A stretch of 64,000 nt of DNA from Vibrio cortegadensis (GTDB lineage Bacteria > Pseudomonadota > Gammaproteobacteria > Enterobacterales > Vibrionaceae), in the NCBI RefSeq assembly GCF_024347395.1, contig NZ_AP025473.1:682001-746000 (forward strand), in the 5' to 3' direction. The notes under the pieces were generated by a model. The model ran no database searches. It was not told the DNA's origin and saw only the letters and a list, made by a program, of their open reading frames with translations. A program made the translations under genes and the position numbers. This document shows, one piece after another, positions 34,616 to 44,193 of this stretch; position 1 is the stretch's first letter, and every line of letters begins with the position of its first letter.

Positions 34616-36543
34616 TGGATTTCTTCCAACATCAGGAAGAAGCAAGAAAAAAAACGGGGCTACTTCTTTTTTTACTCGTTTGTGCCGTATTGGTGATAAG
34701 TGCCATTCTCAGTGTAGTTATTGTTACGGCACATGTTCAGGTTTCTGGTGACAGTGTCACCAAACCTGAAATGATTCGTTATGGATTAATGTCTCTTGGA
34801 GGCGTGACGTTTGCAGTGCTAGGTGCGATGAGCTTTCGCTTGATCGAGCTTTCTAATAGCGGAGGTCAAGGACTGGCCGAAAAAATGGGCGGACGTTTAC
34901 TCTCATCAAACACGGAAAACCCTCAACATCGGCAACTATTGAATGTCGTCGAAGAGATGGCTATCGCATCCGGAATGCCAGTGCCTCCGGTATATTTACT
35001 TGAACATGAAAAAGGGATCAATGCCTTTGCTGCGGGGTTAAGTGTCGATGATGCTGTTATCGGTATTACGCAAGGCGCACTAGACAGCTTTAATAGAGAA
35101 GAGACACAAGGCGTTATTGCTCATGAGTTTAGTCATATTCTTAACGGCGATATGCGATTGAACATGCGTTTAATGGGGCTATTATATGGCATCACGTGTC
35201 TTGGGCATGTTGGCAGTTTTGTGTTAGATACTTCACGATACCGCAGTTACAGTCGATCCAGTTCATCGAATTCAAAAGACAGTGGCGGTGCGCTTATTTT
35301 GATTGGTATTGCTTTTATGCTTGTCGGTTGGGCGGGGACATTATTTGGCTCAATGATAAAGGCGGCGATATCTCGTCAACGTGAGTTTTTGGCTGATGCA
35401 AGTGCAATTCAATTTACTCGCAACGATCAAGGTATTGCGGGGGCGCTTAAGAAAATTGGTGGTCATTCTGAGCAATCCTTATTAGCGTCAAGTGATGCAC
35501 AAGAAGCGAGTCATATGATGTTTGGTCAGAGTCAGCTTAAAGGGTTTAATAACTTATTTGCGACTCACCCACCATTAGAGAATCGTATTCAGCGAATTGA
35601 ACCACAGTGGGATGGCAATTTTACCTCACCACAAAAAAGAACCAATAGGAAAAGTGAGAGCCGCGGACAAGCAAAGTCTTCTTCTCAATCCAACCGTGGC
35701 AGAGTGCTAAATAGTGAGATGTTAGATTCTGTTGTGGTTGGCGGTTCTGTTGCGTTAGGTGGTTCTGTTTTGGCCAATGGTTTGGTTGCCGAAGATATCG
35801 GTGACATTGGCCAGAAAGTGATTGCACAATTCCCTGATGAATTATTGGGATTTGCAAGGGAGCCATTTAGCGCGCGTTTCATACCATTGCTTCTGATCTA
35901 TGATCGTAGTGATGAACAACGGGATATTATTGCTCGTCATATTCCTATGGGGTTATGGGGTAAAATATCACCATGGTTAGATTATCAAGTCCCCTCGCAT
36001 TTGCGGTTATCGCTTTTAGAATTATCAATTCCAGCGCTTAAATCGATGAGTCCTCCTCAAATTGAAAAGCTGCTTGATGTATTAAAGGCTCTTGCGGATA
36101 CCGACAATGAGTATTCGATTGATGAGTGGTGCGTGGTTAACTTGGTGGAGAAGTTACTTTTACCTGTTCAAGGCCATGTTAAACAAAATAAAACGCTGAC
36201 TCAGATAGAAGAAAGTACTCGGTGGGTATTGAATGAATTGGTTTGGGTTTGTCACAGCAGTGAAGCCGAAGCGAATCATGCTTTTACTCTGGCTTGTGAG
36301 CATATTCAGATGTCCAAACCTGAATTAAAAGCCAAGAGCGCGAATTGGGATCTGACCAAAGTGGCACTGCAACTTTTAGTTCAGCTTAAACCATTGCACA
36401 AGCAGGCATTCTTAGAGGCTTGTCGTCTTGCTATCGAGTCTGATGGGGTGATTAATGTCGATGAGGCTGAGTTATATCGAGTGATTGCGTGTTTCTTAGA
36501 AGTGCCTGTATCTCCTCTTACCGTGACAGAGAGTGAAACATAG
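34615..36543 (+). CDS. M48-family membrane metallopeptidase with C-terminal TerB-like domain
   Basis: 642 residues. Two transmembrane helices at about 15-40 and 52-75 precede an HtpX/Ste24-type zinc peptidase: His170-Glu171-Phe-Ser-His174 in AHEFSHILNGD, third ligand Glu257 in REFLADASAIQFTR, and further helices at about 190-250. The peptidase ends near 335. After a Ser/Arg linker, residues about 365-642 form an extra helical region whose end (EACRLAIESDGVINVDEAELYRVIACFLEVP) looks TerB-like. Length is about twice that of HtpX. It likely handles misfolded membrane or periplasmic proteins together with LemA. Confidence 0.9.
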   Translation: MDFFQHQEEARKKTGLLLFLLVCAVLVISAILSVVIVTAHVQVSGDSVTKPEMIRYGLMSLGGVTFAVLGAMSFRLIELSNSGGQGLAEKMGGRLLSSNTENPQHRQLLNVVEEMAIASGMPVPPVYLLEHEKGINAFAAGLSVDDAVIGITQGALDSFNREETQGVIAHEFSHILNGDMRLNMRLMGLLYGITCLGHVGSFVLDTSRYRSYSRSSSSNSKDSGGALILIGIAFMLVGWAGTLFGSMIKAAISRQREFLADASAIQFTRNDQGIAGALKKIGGHSEQSLLASSDAQEASHMMFGQSQLKGFNNLFATHPPLENRIQRIEPQWDGNFTSPQKRTNRKSESRGQAKSSSQSNRGRVLNSEMLDSVVVGGSVALGGSVLANGLVAEDIGDIGQKVIAQFPDELLGFAREPFSARFIPLLLIYDRSDEQRDIIARHIPMGLWGKISPWLDYQVPSHLRLSLLELSIPALKSMSPPQIEKLLDVLKALADTDNEYSIDEWCVVNLVEKLLLPVQGHVKQNKTLTQIEESTRWVLNELVWVCHSSEAEANHAFTLACEHIQMSKPELKAKSANWDLTKVALQLLVQLKPLHKQAFLEACRLAIESDGVINVDEAELYRVIACFLEVPVSPLTVTESET

Positions 36544-36570
36544 ATTCAAATTGAAACGAAAAAGACATCT

Positions 36571-36602
36571 AGGCAGGCCCTAACAAGCCTGCCATTTTTT
36601 TA
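36571..36602 (+). terminator. Rho-independent terminator after lemA-M48 operon
   Basis: Stem GGCAGGC / GCCTGCC around an 8-base loop, then A followed by seven T. Confidence 0.88.
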
Positions 36603-36821
36603 GTTTTTTATGTGATGAGTATGCAGGGGGAAGCATCTAGCTTTGCGATCGCTCAATGTTGGTTTGTCTATAGTTTGAGCGTTGTCGGGCTGAATTTTAA
36701 TCAAAATAAAGTATGGGATATTGAATGAGTGAGCTGCTTACAACTTCTTACGAATCTAGACCTATGACATTGACAATTGTGTTAGGCTTTTTGTATCTGC
36801 TTTTATTGAGGATGAGTGTCC

Positions 36822-37616
36822 ATGGGGTTTGAGTACGACTATATAAAGATACGCGATAAAGTTGAGAAGCTCATTAGGCTCGACGAAGCTGGCTTTGCAT
36901 ACACTGTGCATCATGGCATGTCTTTCAATAGTTTTTATCAACCTATTTATGACAGAGATATGGAAGTCTATGGTGTTGAGGCTTTAGTTCGAATTTCTGA
37001 CTCTCAAGGGAACCCAGTTAGCCCTTACGACTATTTTAAATCCATAGAAGGAGATGATGAAGAGTCAATTTTTTCCACATTGATGTGCTCTGCGATTCAT
37101 GTCATCAACTTTTCACGCTCTATCTATAGAAATAAATGTATATTTATTAATGTAGCCCCTCCAATTTTTGAACTTGTCGCAAACGATCAAACCGCGATTG
37201 ATAGTTTATTAAAGAAATTAGCGCTATTGCAGTTAAGATCTGATCAAATCATTTATGAGATTATGGAATTTGAAGGGCGCGATAAGAATCTTGCGATAAG
37301 CGGCATTCGAGCTCTGGCAAAGAGCAATATCAGAGTCGCGGTGGATGATTACGGAACGGATCACTCGACCATTTCTCGGGTTAAAATCATCCAACCTGAT
37401 TTTTTAAAACTGGATAAAAGTATTGTGGACGTTCCTTTTCCTGATGGGGAACAAGTGATGAAAAATGCGGTGGATTTGGGGCGTGATGTGCAATCACTGG
37501 TGATCGCTGAAGGTATTGAAACTCAAGACATACTAGATAATTGCTTGCAATGTAATGTCGACCTGTTTCAAGGTTTCTTCCTATCTCGACCTCATAAGAC
37601 TCCACTTGCTATGTAA
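36822..37616 (+). CDS. Stand-alone EAL-domain c-di-GMP phosphodiesterase
   Basis: 264 residues, an EAL domain with only about 30 residues in front and no membrane segment. Catalytic residues look kept: Glu53-Ala-Leu-Val-Arg, FINVAPP, YEIMEFEG, VDDYGTD (Tyr for the usual Phe), FLKLDKS and EGIET-QGFF. It should hydrolyse c-di-GMP. ATG 36822 is preferred to GTG 36816 because GAGGAT ends 8 bases before it. It is convergent with the third helicase gene; a 13-bp inverted repeat lies between. Confidence 0.9.
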   Translation: MGFEYDYIKIRDKVEKLIRLDEAGFAYTVHHGMSFNSFYQPIYDRDMEVYGVEALVRISDSQGNPVSPYDYFKSIEGDDEESIFSTLMCSAIHVINFSRSIYRNKCIFINVAPPIFELVANDQTAIDSLLKKLALLQLRSDQIIYEIMEFEGRDKNLAISGIRALAKSNIRVAVDDYGTDHSTISRVKIIQPDFLKLDKSIVDVPFPDGEQVMKNAVDLGRDVQSLVIAEGIETQDILDNCLQCNVDLFQGFFLSRPHKTPLAM

Positions 37617-37628
37617 TGGATTCAACGA

Positions 37629-37717
37629 CTAACTTAGCGTCATTTGATTAGCGTAGGGGGTTAATTAAAGTAAATACCTCATCACAAAATACCGAATTAA
37701 AGTCGACGCTGAGTTAG
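37629..37717. repeat. Long-armed inverted repeat between EAL and helicase genes
   Basis: Arms CTAACTTAGCGTC (37629-37641) and GACGCTGAGTTAG (37705-37717) pair at 12 of 13 positions, enclosing 63 bases. It lies between convergent genes and might act in transcript termination. Confidence 0.6.
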
Positions 37718-37765
37718 CGGCCTTCATCGTAGTGAATCAGGCCATTGCATATTTTTAGCGACTGG

Positions 37766-39016
37766 TTAGCGATCCGTTTTACTTTTAAATTGTTTGATGC
37801 TGCGCTTCTTTGCACTTCTTCGATTAGCTTGCTTATCTCTTGGTGCGCGCTTCCTTTCCCCTGAATTGCTGGTGGTCGGTTTATCTGTGACCGGGAACCC
37901 GTTAAGTTCCGATAACGATAACTCACGCTTCGTCAGAGATCGGATTGCATTTAATGCCTCGCTTTCCCCATGACACACTAATGAGATGGCTAAACCGCTT
38001 TGGCCTGCTCTGGCTGTTCTTCCTACTCGATGCACGTATATAGGCGCACTAAGCGGTAGGTCGAAATTGATCACTACAGGCAGTGCTTCTACGTGAATGC
38101 CACGAGCTAGGACATCGGTTGCAATTAGCACTTGGATTTTAGTAGATTTGAAATCGTCTAATGTTTGTTCTCTCACTGCTTGATCTTTATTGCCATGCAG
38201 AGCCGCGACAGATATGCCTGCTTTGGCCAGTTTTTTTGTGAGATTATCGGCATTGTCACGCGCACTGATGAAGACTAACACTTGCTTCCAAGCGCTTTGC
38301 TTGATTAACGAAAGTAAAGCTTGAGTCTTGCTTCCTTTATTAACCAAGTAGAGTTGTTCATTAATCTCTTCTACAACGCTGTTTGCTGTGTGAGCTTCAA
38401 GTTGTAGTGGCTCATCTAATATCTCCATTGCAAGAGATCGTAAATTGTCAGGCAATGTGGCTGAAAATAGAGATGTTTGACGAGAGACTGGCATTAAGCC
38501 AAGCAGTGTTTGGATATCAGGCCAGAACCCCATATCGAGCAGCCGATCCGCTTCATCTAATACCAGTTGAGTCAGTGAATTGAGATCAACATGCTTCTGT
38601 TTAACAAGATCCAATAAGCGACCTGGCGTTGCGACGATGAGGTGAGGATTTCGATCCATTTGTGCGATCTGCTCCTCTTGAGGCATCCCTCCGCATAGCG
38701 TGACTAAGCGAACACTAACCGCTTGAGCGCTCTTTTGCAGCGAATCACTCACTTGTACAGCAAGCTCTCTTGTCGGGACAATCACTAATCCCTTAACCCC
38801 AAGCTCAGATTCATCTTTTGAATGGCAAATCAGTTGTTGCAGTAACGACAACCCGAATGCCAGGGTTTTTCCACTGCCCGTTTGCGCTAATGCAAGCACG
38901 TCTTTTTTCGTCAAAGTGGCCGTAATGGCTAACTCTTGGATGCGTGTGGGAGTATTGATCGATGAAGGCAAGGAAGCGATAAGTGCCGGGTTCAATGCGA
39001 GTTCAGAAAAAGTCAT
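37766..39016 (-). CDS. DEAD-box RNA helicase, RhlE-like (third copy)
   Basis: 416 residues from ATG 39016 (MTFSELALNP); the frame is open back to 39121 but those residues lack helicase character. Motifs: TRIQELAITATL (Q region, more divergent than in the other two copies), LAQTGSGKT, VPTRELA, TPGRLLD, DEAD, SAT, RGIHVE and HRVGRTARAG. A basic C-terminal tail (RKRAPRDKQANRRSAKKRSIKQ) should bind RNA. It is divergent from the export operon at 39239. Confidence 0.92.
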   Translation of the reverse strand: MTFSELALNPALIASLPSSINTPTRIQELAITATLTKKDVLALAQTGSGKTLAFGLSLLQQLICHSKDESELGVKGLVIVPTRELAVQVSDSLQKSAQAVSVRLVTLCGGMPQEEQIAQMDRNPHLIVATPGRLLDLVKQKHVDLNSLTQLVLDEADRLLDMGFWPDIQTLLGLMPVSRQTSLFSATLPDNLRSLAMEILDEPLQLEAHTANSVVEEINEQLYLVNKGSKTQALLSLIKQSAWKQVLVFISARDNADNLTKKLAKAGISVAALHGNKDQAVREQTLDDFKSTKIQVLIATDVLARGIHVEALPVVINFDLPLSAPIYVHRVGRTARAGQSGLAISLVCHGESEALNAIRSLTKRELSLSELNGFPVTDKPTTSNSGERKRAPRDKQANRRSAKKRSIKQFKSKTDR

Positions 39017-39238
39017 AGACTTATGCCATTCAAAAGGAAAGTGCGCAGAGTCTAAACAGGCTATCGGGATAAGTAAATGACGTTTCTCTCTAGGAGTACA
39101 AAACAGTACAAATCCATACATACAGCGAGATATGAAGGGAGTAATATTGCTTGAATTTCATCAATATCGACCCGAATTCTGATGTTTGTTCAGCATTATT
39201 GCCAACATCATTTACTTACATAGAATATGGAATACACC

Positions 39239-40375
39239 ATGAAAAAACGTTGGGCCTTCATCGCATTATTTACAGTATCGCTTGCCGGAGTTGGCTATTA
39301 CTTTACCGCACCATCTACGACATCGAGTGATGTTCTTCCTACTATCTCAGCCACATTAGGCACCATCAAAAAACAAGCGGTTGCGGTTGGAAAAATTGTC
39401 CCTGCTCATTCTATTTCTATTAAGTCTCAAATTGATGGCATTGTTGGAGAGGTTTATCACCAAGTGGGGGATGAAGTTACCGTAGGCACCCCTCTTATCA
39501 AGGTGCGACCGAACCCAACGCCTACTGCGCTAACACAAGCTAATACCGAGCTCATGCGAAGTGAAGCTGAACTAGAATCGTCACAACAGAAGCTTGAAAA
39601 TTTAAATCAGTTGGTTGCGCAAAATATCATCCCGAAAAACTATGGCGAATACATCCAAGCAAAGTCGAACGTGAAATCCAGTTTGGCTGATGTTCAGCAG
39701 AAAAAGCAGAACTTTGATTTGATTAGAAGCGGAGAATCATCGGTTGGTAACTCAAAGTTAACTTCGACCATTACAGCGCCAATAAACGGCACGATTTTGA
39801 ACTTAAAAGTCGAAATTGGAGAGCCAATTATTTCGACGGAATCGAGCCAAGAGGCAACCGAAATGATGTCTATCGCAGATATGCAGGATATGATTTTTAA
39901 GGGAAGTGTGAGTGAGCATGATGCGGCGCAACTAAAAGTCGGGACATCAGTCAGCGTTACGCTTGCACCTTACCCTGAAATTGTTATGCAAGGTATTTTA
40001 AGCAAAGTAGCGGTGCAGTCTGAAACGTTAAACGGCACAGTATCAAACGGATCTCAAAGTTTTGATAATGGCTTCCAAGTTGAAGTTGGCAATATTCAAT
40101 TTCCACCAGAGATAACCATTCGATCAGGTTTTTCGGCTACGGCTCAGATCACACTAAAACACGCGACAGAAGTGGTTACAATCCCAGAACGCGCCTTGAA
40201 TTTTGATGGAGAGCAACCTGAAGTATGGATCCCTGATGAGTCAGAAATCGGGTATGCCCCTCGAAAAGTGACGCTCGGTCTCTCTGATGGAATCAGTGTA
40301 GAAGTGCTTTCAGGACTAGGGAGTGGAGAGTCGATCATTGATATCAGTATGATGATGGGAGATCCAAATGCGTAA
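39239..40375 (+). CDS. MacA-type periplasmic adaptor (HlyD family)
   Basis: 378 residues from ATG 39239, giving a short cytoplasmic start and one membrane anchor (AFIALFTVSLAGVGYYF). Then come the barrel-sandwich half (AVGKIVPAHSISIKSQIDGIVGEVYHQVGDEVTVGTPLIKV), an alpha-hairpin (about 90-165) and the returning lipoyl half (STITAPINGTILNLKVEIGEPI). It bridges inner-membrane permeases and the TolC-like channel coded next. First gene of a five-gene operon in which every junction overlaps; its stop overlaps the tolC-like start by 8 bases. Confidence 0.9.
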   Translation: MKKRWAFIALFTVSLAGVGYYFTAPSTTSSDVLPTISATLGTIKKQAVAVGKIVPAHSISIKSQIDGIVGEVYHQVGDEVTVGTPLIKVRPNPTPTALTQANTELMRSEAELESSQQKLENLNQLVAQNIIPKNYGEYIQAKSNVKSSLADVQQKKQNFDLIRSGESSVGNSKLTSTITAPINGTILNLKVEIGEPIISTESSQEATEMMSIADMQDMIFKGSVSEHDAAQLKVGTSVSVTLAPYPEIVMQGILSKVAVQSETLNGTVSNGSQSFDNGFQVEVGNIQFPPEITIRSGFSATAQITLKHATEVVTIPERALNFDGEQPEVWIPDESEIGYAPRKVTLGLSDGISVEVLSGLGSGESIIDISMMMGDPNA

Positions 40376-41669
40376 ATTTAACATCAAGGCTCAAGGTCGT
40401 TGCACTGTATTCACTGGTCTGATGGTCACCGCTTTTAGTTTATCGGCTCATGCGGTTTCCATTGAACAGGCATGGCAAGCCGCAAAATATTACGACCCTA
40501 CTTACCAGCAATCACAATTAGATGAGCAAATAAGCGAAGTTGAAATACGATCAAGCAAAAGTGCGCTATTGCCGAGTGCTGAGATCACTGCGAGTAGTCA
40601 TTGGACGGATTTAACCGGAAACAATGGAGGCCGTGCTAACTCTAATCGTTATGGTATCAGCTTAAATCAAACCCTATGGGATAGCAGTAAATGGTCGGAA
40701 CTGGATCAATCGCAAGCGTCGTATATTTCGGCTCAACTGAAACGTAAGCAGAGCCACAATGATCTCGCCGCTCGACTGATAAATGCGTATTTAGGGTTAG
40801 CTCAGGCTCAAGGTGATCTTCGGTTGTCGCAACAGAAGTTCTCAGAGGGAGAGAAAATGTTGAATATTACACAACAGCGTTATAACGCGGGTAAGATTCA
40901 ATCCACTGAACTTGAAGATATGCGTGCTAATCATGTTGATGAACAGGCGGAAATACTCACAAATCAATCAAATGTGGTTGATAAAAAAGCGGTACTGATC
41001 TCTTTGATTAATCTCCCATCGGATGTGGTGGACGAAATTAATACAACAGATTTGAAACAGCCTCAACTTATCGTGAAAGGTGAGAACAACTGGCTAAAAT
41101 TAGCGAGTAACAGCAGTCCGGAATTATTGGCTGCGAAGCAAAATGTTCGAGTGGTAGAGCTGGAGAGTGAAAAAGCAAAAGCAGGGTATTACCCAACGGT
41201 AACCGGAAGTGTCGACTACGGTGATGGCAGTAAGCGCGACGGTGAATTCAGTGCCAGCTTAAATTTGAGCGTACCGTTGGACTTGAATGGCGCGACGAGT
41301 TCAAATGTTGATCGTGCAAAATTGCGAGTTTTACGCGCAAAAGAGGAAGCGAGATCGGTAGAAATCGGTATCAAAAGTACAATTTCAAATCGTTATTCAC
41401 AGCTATCGATTGATTGGCAACGTGTTGAAATTGCGCAGCAGCAAGTTGAATCTCGTGAGCGAGTGCTAAAGAGTAAACAGTTCGTTTATGCTGCGGGAAT
41501 GGCGGAAGCATCGGATGTTATTGATGCACACAATCGCTTGTTCTCAAGCAAGAATGCACTGCAATCATTACTGTATCAATACTGGCGTCATCGTATTTCA
41601 TTGCTTCAATCTGTGGGCAAATTGGATGATAAAACCATCATTTTGATTTCGCAGGCGCTAGAGTCATGA
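40368..41669 (+). CDS. TolC-family outer-membrane export channel
   Basis: 433 residues. A signal peptide (cleavage near SLSAHA-VSIEQAW) precedes the TolC start AWQAAKYYDPTYQQSQLD. Two structural repeats of long coiled helices follow (ALLPSAEITASSHWTD / YNAGKIQSTELEDMRANHVDEQAE; then GYYPTVTGSVDYGDGS / FVYAAGMAEASDVIDAHNRL). It forms a trimeric outer-membrane duct for the adaptor/permease complex. It overlaps the genes on both sides (8 and 4 bases). Confidence 0.92.
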   Translation: MRKFNIKAQGRCTVFTGLMVTAFSLSAHAVSIEQAWQAAKYYDPTYQQSQLDEQISEVEIRSSKSALLPSAEITASSHWTDLTGNNGGRANSNRYGISLNQTLWDSSKWSELDQSQASYISAQLKRKQSHNDLAARLINAYLGLAQAQGDLRLSQQKFSEGEKMLNITQQRYNAGKIQSTELEDMRANHVDEQAEILTNQSNVVDKKAVLISLINLPSDVVDEINTTDLKQPQLIVKGENNWLKLASNSSPELLAAKQNVRVVELESEKAKAGYYPTVTGSVDYGDGSKRDGEFSASLNLSVPLDLNGATSSNVDRAKLRVLRAKEEARSVEIGIKSTISNRYSQLSIDWQRVEIAQQQVESRERVLKSKQFVYAAGMAEASDVIDAHNRLFSSKNALQSLLYQYWRHRISLLQSVGKLDDKTIILISQALES

Positions 41670-42910
41670 TTGCGCTTTTGTCTCAGACCTTTCAAACCTT
41701 ATTCGCGCATCGATTACGCAGTTTTCTCGCAATCCTCGCCATCATGTGGGGCGTTATTTCTGTACTCGTTTTGGTGGGTTTAGGTGAGGGATTCTATCAA
41801 ACGAATACGAAATCTTTTGCACTATTGATGAGCGATACGCAATTGATTTTCCCCGAGCAGACGACAAAGCCTTGGCAGGGGTTAGCTGCAAGGCGAGATA
41901 TATCTCCCACAGAAACAGAGATGCGACAATTACTCAACCCTTCGATGAATAATGCGACATCGAAGCAGTCACCAATACGAAATATTTCAGTGGTTTATGG
42001 TAAATGGGACGCAAGCGTCACGGATATACAAGGGCGGACATTACCTGGCAACGTCAGTGGGATTGATGACCAATTTTTAAAATTGCGAAACCTCAAATTA
42101 ATCAAAAAATCACGCGCCATCAGTCGCAGCGATTTATCTAATCACAACCGGGCTGCCGTGATAGGTTGGCAACTCGCTGAAATAGGCAATTTGAGAATTG
42201 GGGGAATGTTGAAAGTTAACGGTATTCCTTTTGTCGTCGTCGGAATAACCGAAAAGAATGAAAATGGAATTTCGCTCAATGATGAAGAGAGCCAAGTTAT
42301 GATCCCAAGTACGACATTTAATGACTTGTGGAATAGTAAACCCATCATGCTGCTCGTTTCGCCCTCTGAAACCGTTTCGAGTGTGATTTTGCGTAAGAGT
42401 TTGCAGTCGTTTTTTGCTAAACAGCAGCACTTTGATCCTAGTGATAAAAATGCGATGTATATGCCTGATTTGGGGAGAGAGGCCAAATTCTTCAAAACGC
42501 TACTCCGCGGTATTCAACTGTTTTTAGGTGCGAGTGGTGCAATGACGTTAGCGGTTGGAGCATTAGGGGTTGCGAACATAATGTTCTTATCGGTGACAGA
42601 GAGAACACGTGAAATTGGAGTGCGTTTAGCGATAGGGGCAACACCTAATAATATCCTTGTGCAGTTCGTTATTGAAGGTGGAATTCTTGTGGCTTGCGGG
42701 ACGATCATTGGTATCGCCTTCTCATATGCGTTTATTGCGCTATTAAATTATATCGGCATGCCTGAATGGCTTGGCTCTCCCATGATAACTCTCGATGCGG
42801 TTTGGATGTCTTTAGGAGTGATCACCGTTCTTGCTTTGGTTGCCGCCTATTTTCCCGCTCGTCGTGCTTCAAATCTTGTTCCTGTTAATGCTTTGAATGC
42901 GAGGGCTTGA
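41666..42910 (+). CDS. MacB-type FtsX-like ABC permease, subunit 1
   Basis: 414 residues without an ATPase domain. TM1 at about 17-40 (RLRSFLAILAIMWGVISVLVLVGLGEG), a periplasmic MacB core domain about 45-275, then three helices with the FtsX signature ANIMFLSVTERTREIGVRLAIGATPNNILVQFVIEGGILV and the closing AAYFPARRASNLVPVNALNA. This type of permease drives substrates from the periplasm into the TolC duct by mechanotransmission. The separate ATPase lies at 44186. It overlaps the next gene by 4 bases. Confidence 0.9.
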   Translation: MIALLSQTFQTLFAHRLRSFLAILAIMWGVISVLVLVGLGEGFYQTNTKSFALLMSDTQLIFPEQTTKPWQGLAARRDISPTETEMRQLLNPSMNNATSKQSPIRNISVVYGKWDASVTDIQGRTLPGNVSGIDDQFLKLRNLKLIKKSRAISRSDLSNHNRAAVIGWQLAEIGNLRIGGMLKVNGIPFVVVGITEKNENGISLNDEESQVMIPSTTFNDLWNSKPIMLLVSPSETVSSVILRKSLQSFFAKQQHFDPSDKNAMYMPDLGREAKFFKTLLRGIQLFLGASGAMTLAVGALGVANIMFLSVTERTREIGVRLAIGATPNNILVQFVIEGGILVACGTIIGIAFSYAFIALLNYIGMPEWLGSPMITLDAVWMSLGVITVLALVAAYFPARRASNLVPVNALNARA

Positions 42911-44193
42911 TGATGCTTCCGATAAGACAAATATTCCAAGAGATGGCAGCAGAAAAGTTACGCTTAAGTCTGACCATTTTAGCCGTCGCATGGGCAACGC
43001 TCTGTATTGCGACTATGTTGTCGGCCGGTGAGGGGTTACGCCAAGGATTGATTCGAAGTTCAGAGAGCGGCAGTGGCAAGTTAATATACTTAACCGGTGG
43101 TTATGCGACTAAGGATTACGGAAACTTCCATGTCGGAAAACAGCTCAAACTGCACTTTGATGATCTGGACGTCATTCAATCTTTACCCAGTGTTAAAAGT
43201 GTTCAACCGTCCGCTGAATGGAATGCCCGTGTGACATTTGAAGATCACCGATCATGGCAAAACCCTTTGGGAGTAATGCCTGAGTATCAACGTTTAACCG
43301 GCTTGAAGATTACCGCTGGTGGACGTTGGTTCAATCCAATGGATATGAAAGAGCAGCGGAAGGTGATTGTCATGGGAGAAAGTGCTGCGATCTCCCTGTT
43401 TAATCAGTCAGATGATTTTGACTGGATTAATACACCTAAGTTAGAAGTGAATCCCGTCGGAAAAAAGGTCAAAGTGGGTAGTGATGAGTTTACGGTTATT
43501 GGGTTGATTAAAAACAGTAGCGCGAGTGTTGAACAAGGCGTACCACTCAATGAATCCATATTTGTTCCATTCTCAACTTGGCAGCGCTTTCATCCAAATA
43601 GTGGCATCTCAGCATTTAATATCGAGCCTTCCGAACGGGTGAGCCGTAAGCAAGTGGCCACCACGCTCAAACAGGTGATTGCGAGAAAGTATGGGGGCAG
43701 CATTGAGGACGAACAGTTGATTCAAATTAACGATATGTTACTGAGACAAAAAACCATGCGTCGCTTTTTAATCGGCTTACAAAGCTTTTTAGGCATTATT
43801 GGACTGGTGACGCTAGGGGTGGCTGGAATTGGCATCGCGAATGTTATGTATGCAACGGTTAAGCGTGCGACGAGAGACATTGGACTCAGAATGGCGGTAG
43901 GAGCAAGCCCGTCAATTATTAGAGCTCACTACCTAGTTCAAGCACTTCTTACCATGTTATTGGGGGGCGTGTTGGGTTTAATGGCCACTTTTGGTTTGGT
44001 CCGAATCATTCAAATTCTACCTTTGTCTGGCAATGGGTTATATGACGAACTTGGTCAGCCAACCCCCGAACTCTCTTTACCCATTATTGGTTTGGTTATT
44101 CTTGGATTGGGCATTGTAGGCGTTGCCGCGGCATGGTTTCCTGCCAATCGAGCGGCAAGTATTACACCTTTAGAGGCATTACAAAGTGAATAA
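42907..44193 (+). CDS. MacB-type FtsX-like ABC permease, subunit 2
   Basis: 428 residues, same layout as the preceding permease but clearly diverged: TM1 LRLSLTILAVAWATLCIATMLSAGEGL, periplasmic domain about 45-285, FtsX segment ANVMYATVKRATRDIGLRMAVGASPSIIRAHYLVQALLTML, end AAWFPANRAASITPLEALQSE. The pair suggests a heterodimeric transporter in place of the usual MacB homodimer. Start is ATG 42907 or the adjacent ATG 42910. Overlaps the ATPase gene by 8 bases. Confidence 0.9.
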   Translation: MMMLPIRQIFQEMAAEKLRLSLTILAVAWATLCIATMLSAGEGLRQGLIRSSESGSGKLIYLTGGYATKDYGNFHVGKQLKLHFDDLDVIQSLPSVKSVQPSAEWNARVTFEDHRSWQNPLGVMPEYQRLTGLKITAGGRWFNPMDMKEQRKVIVMGESAAISLFNQSDDFDWINTPKLEVNPVGKKVKVGSDEFTVIGLIKNSSASVEQGVPLNESIFVPFSTWQRFHPNSGISAFNIEPSERVSRKQVATTLKQVIARKYGGSIEDEQLIQINDMLLRQKTMRRFLIGLQSFLGIIGLVTLGVAGIGIANVMYATVKRATRDIGLRMAVGASPSIIRAHYLVQALLTMLLGGVLGLMATFGLVRIIQILPLSGNGLYDELGQPTPELSLPIIGLVILGLGIVGVAAAWFPANRAASITPLEALQSE

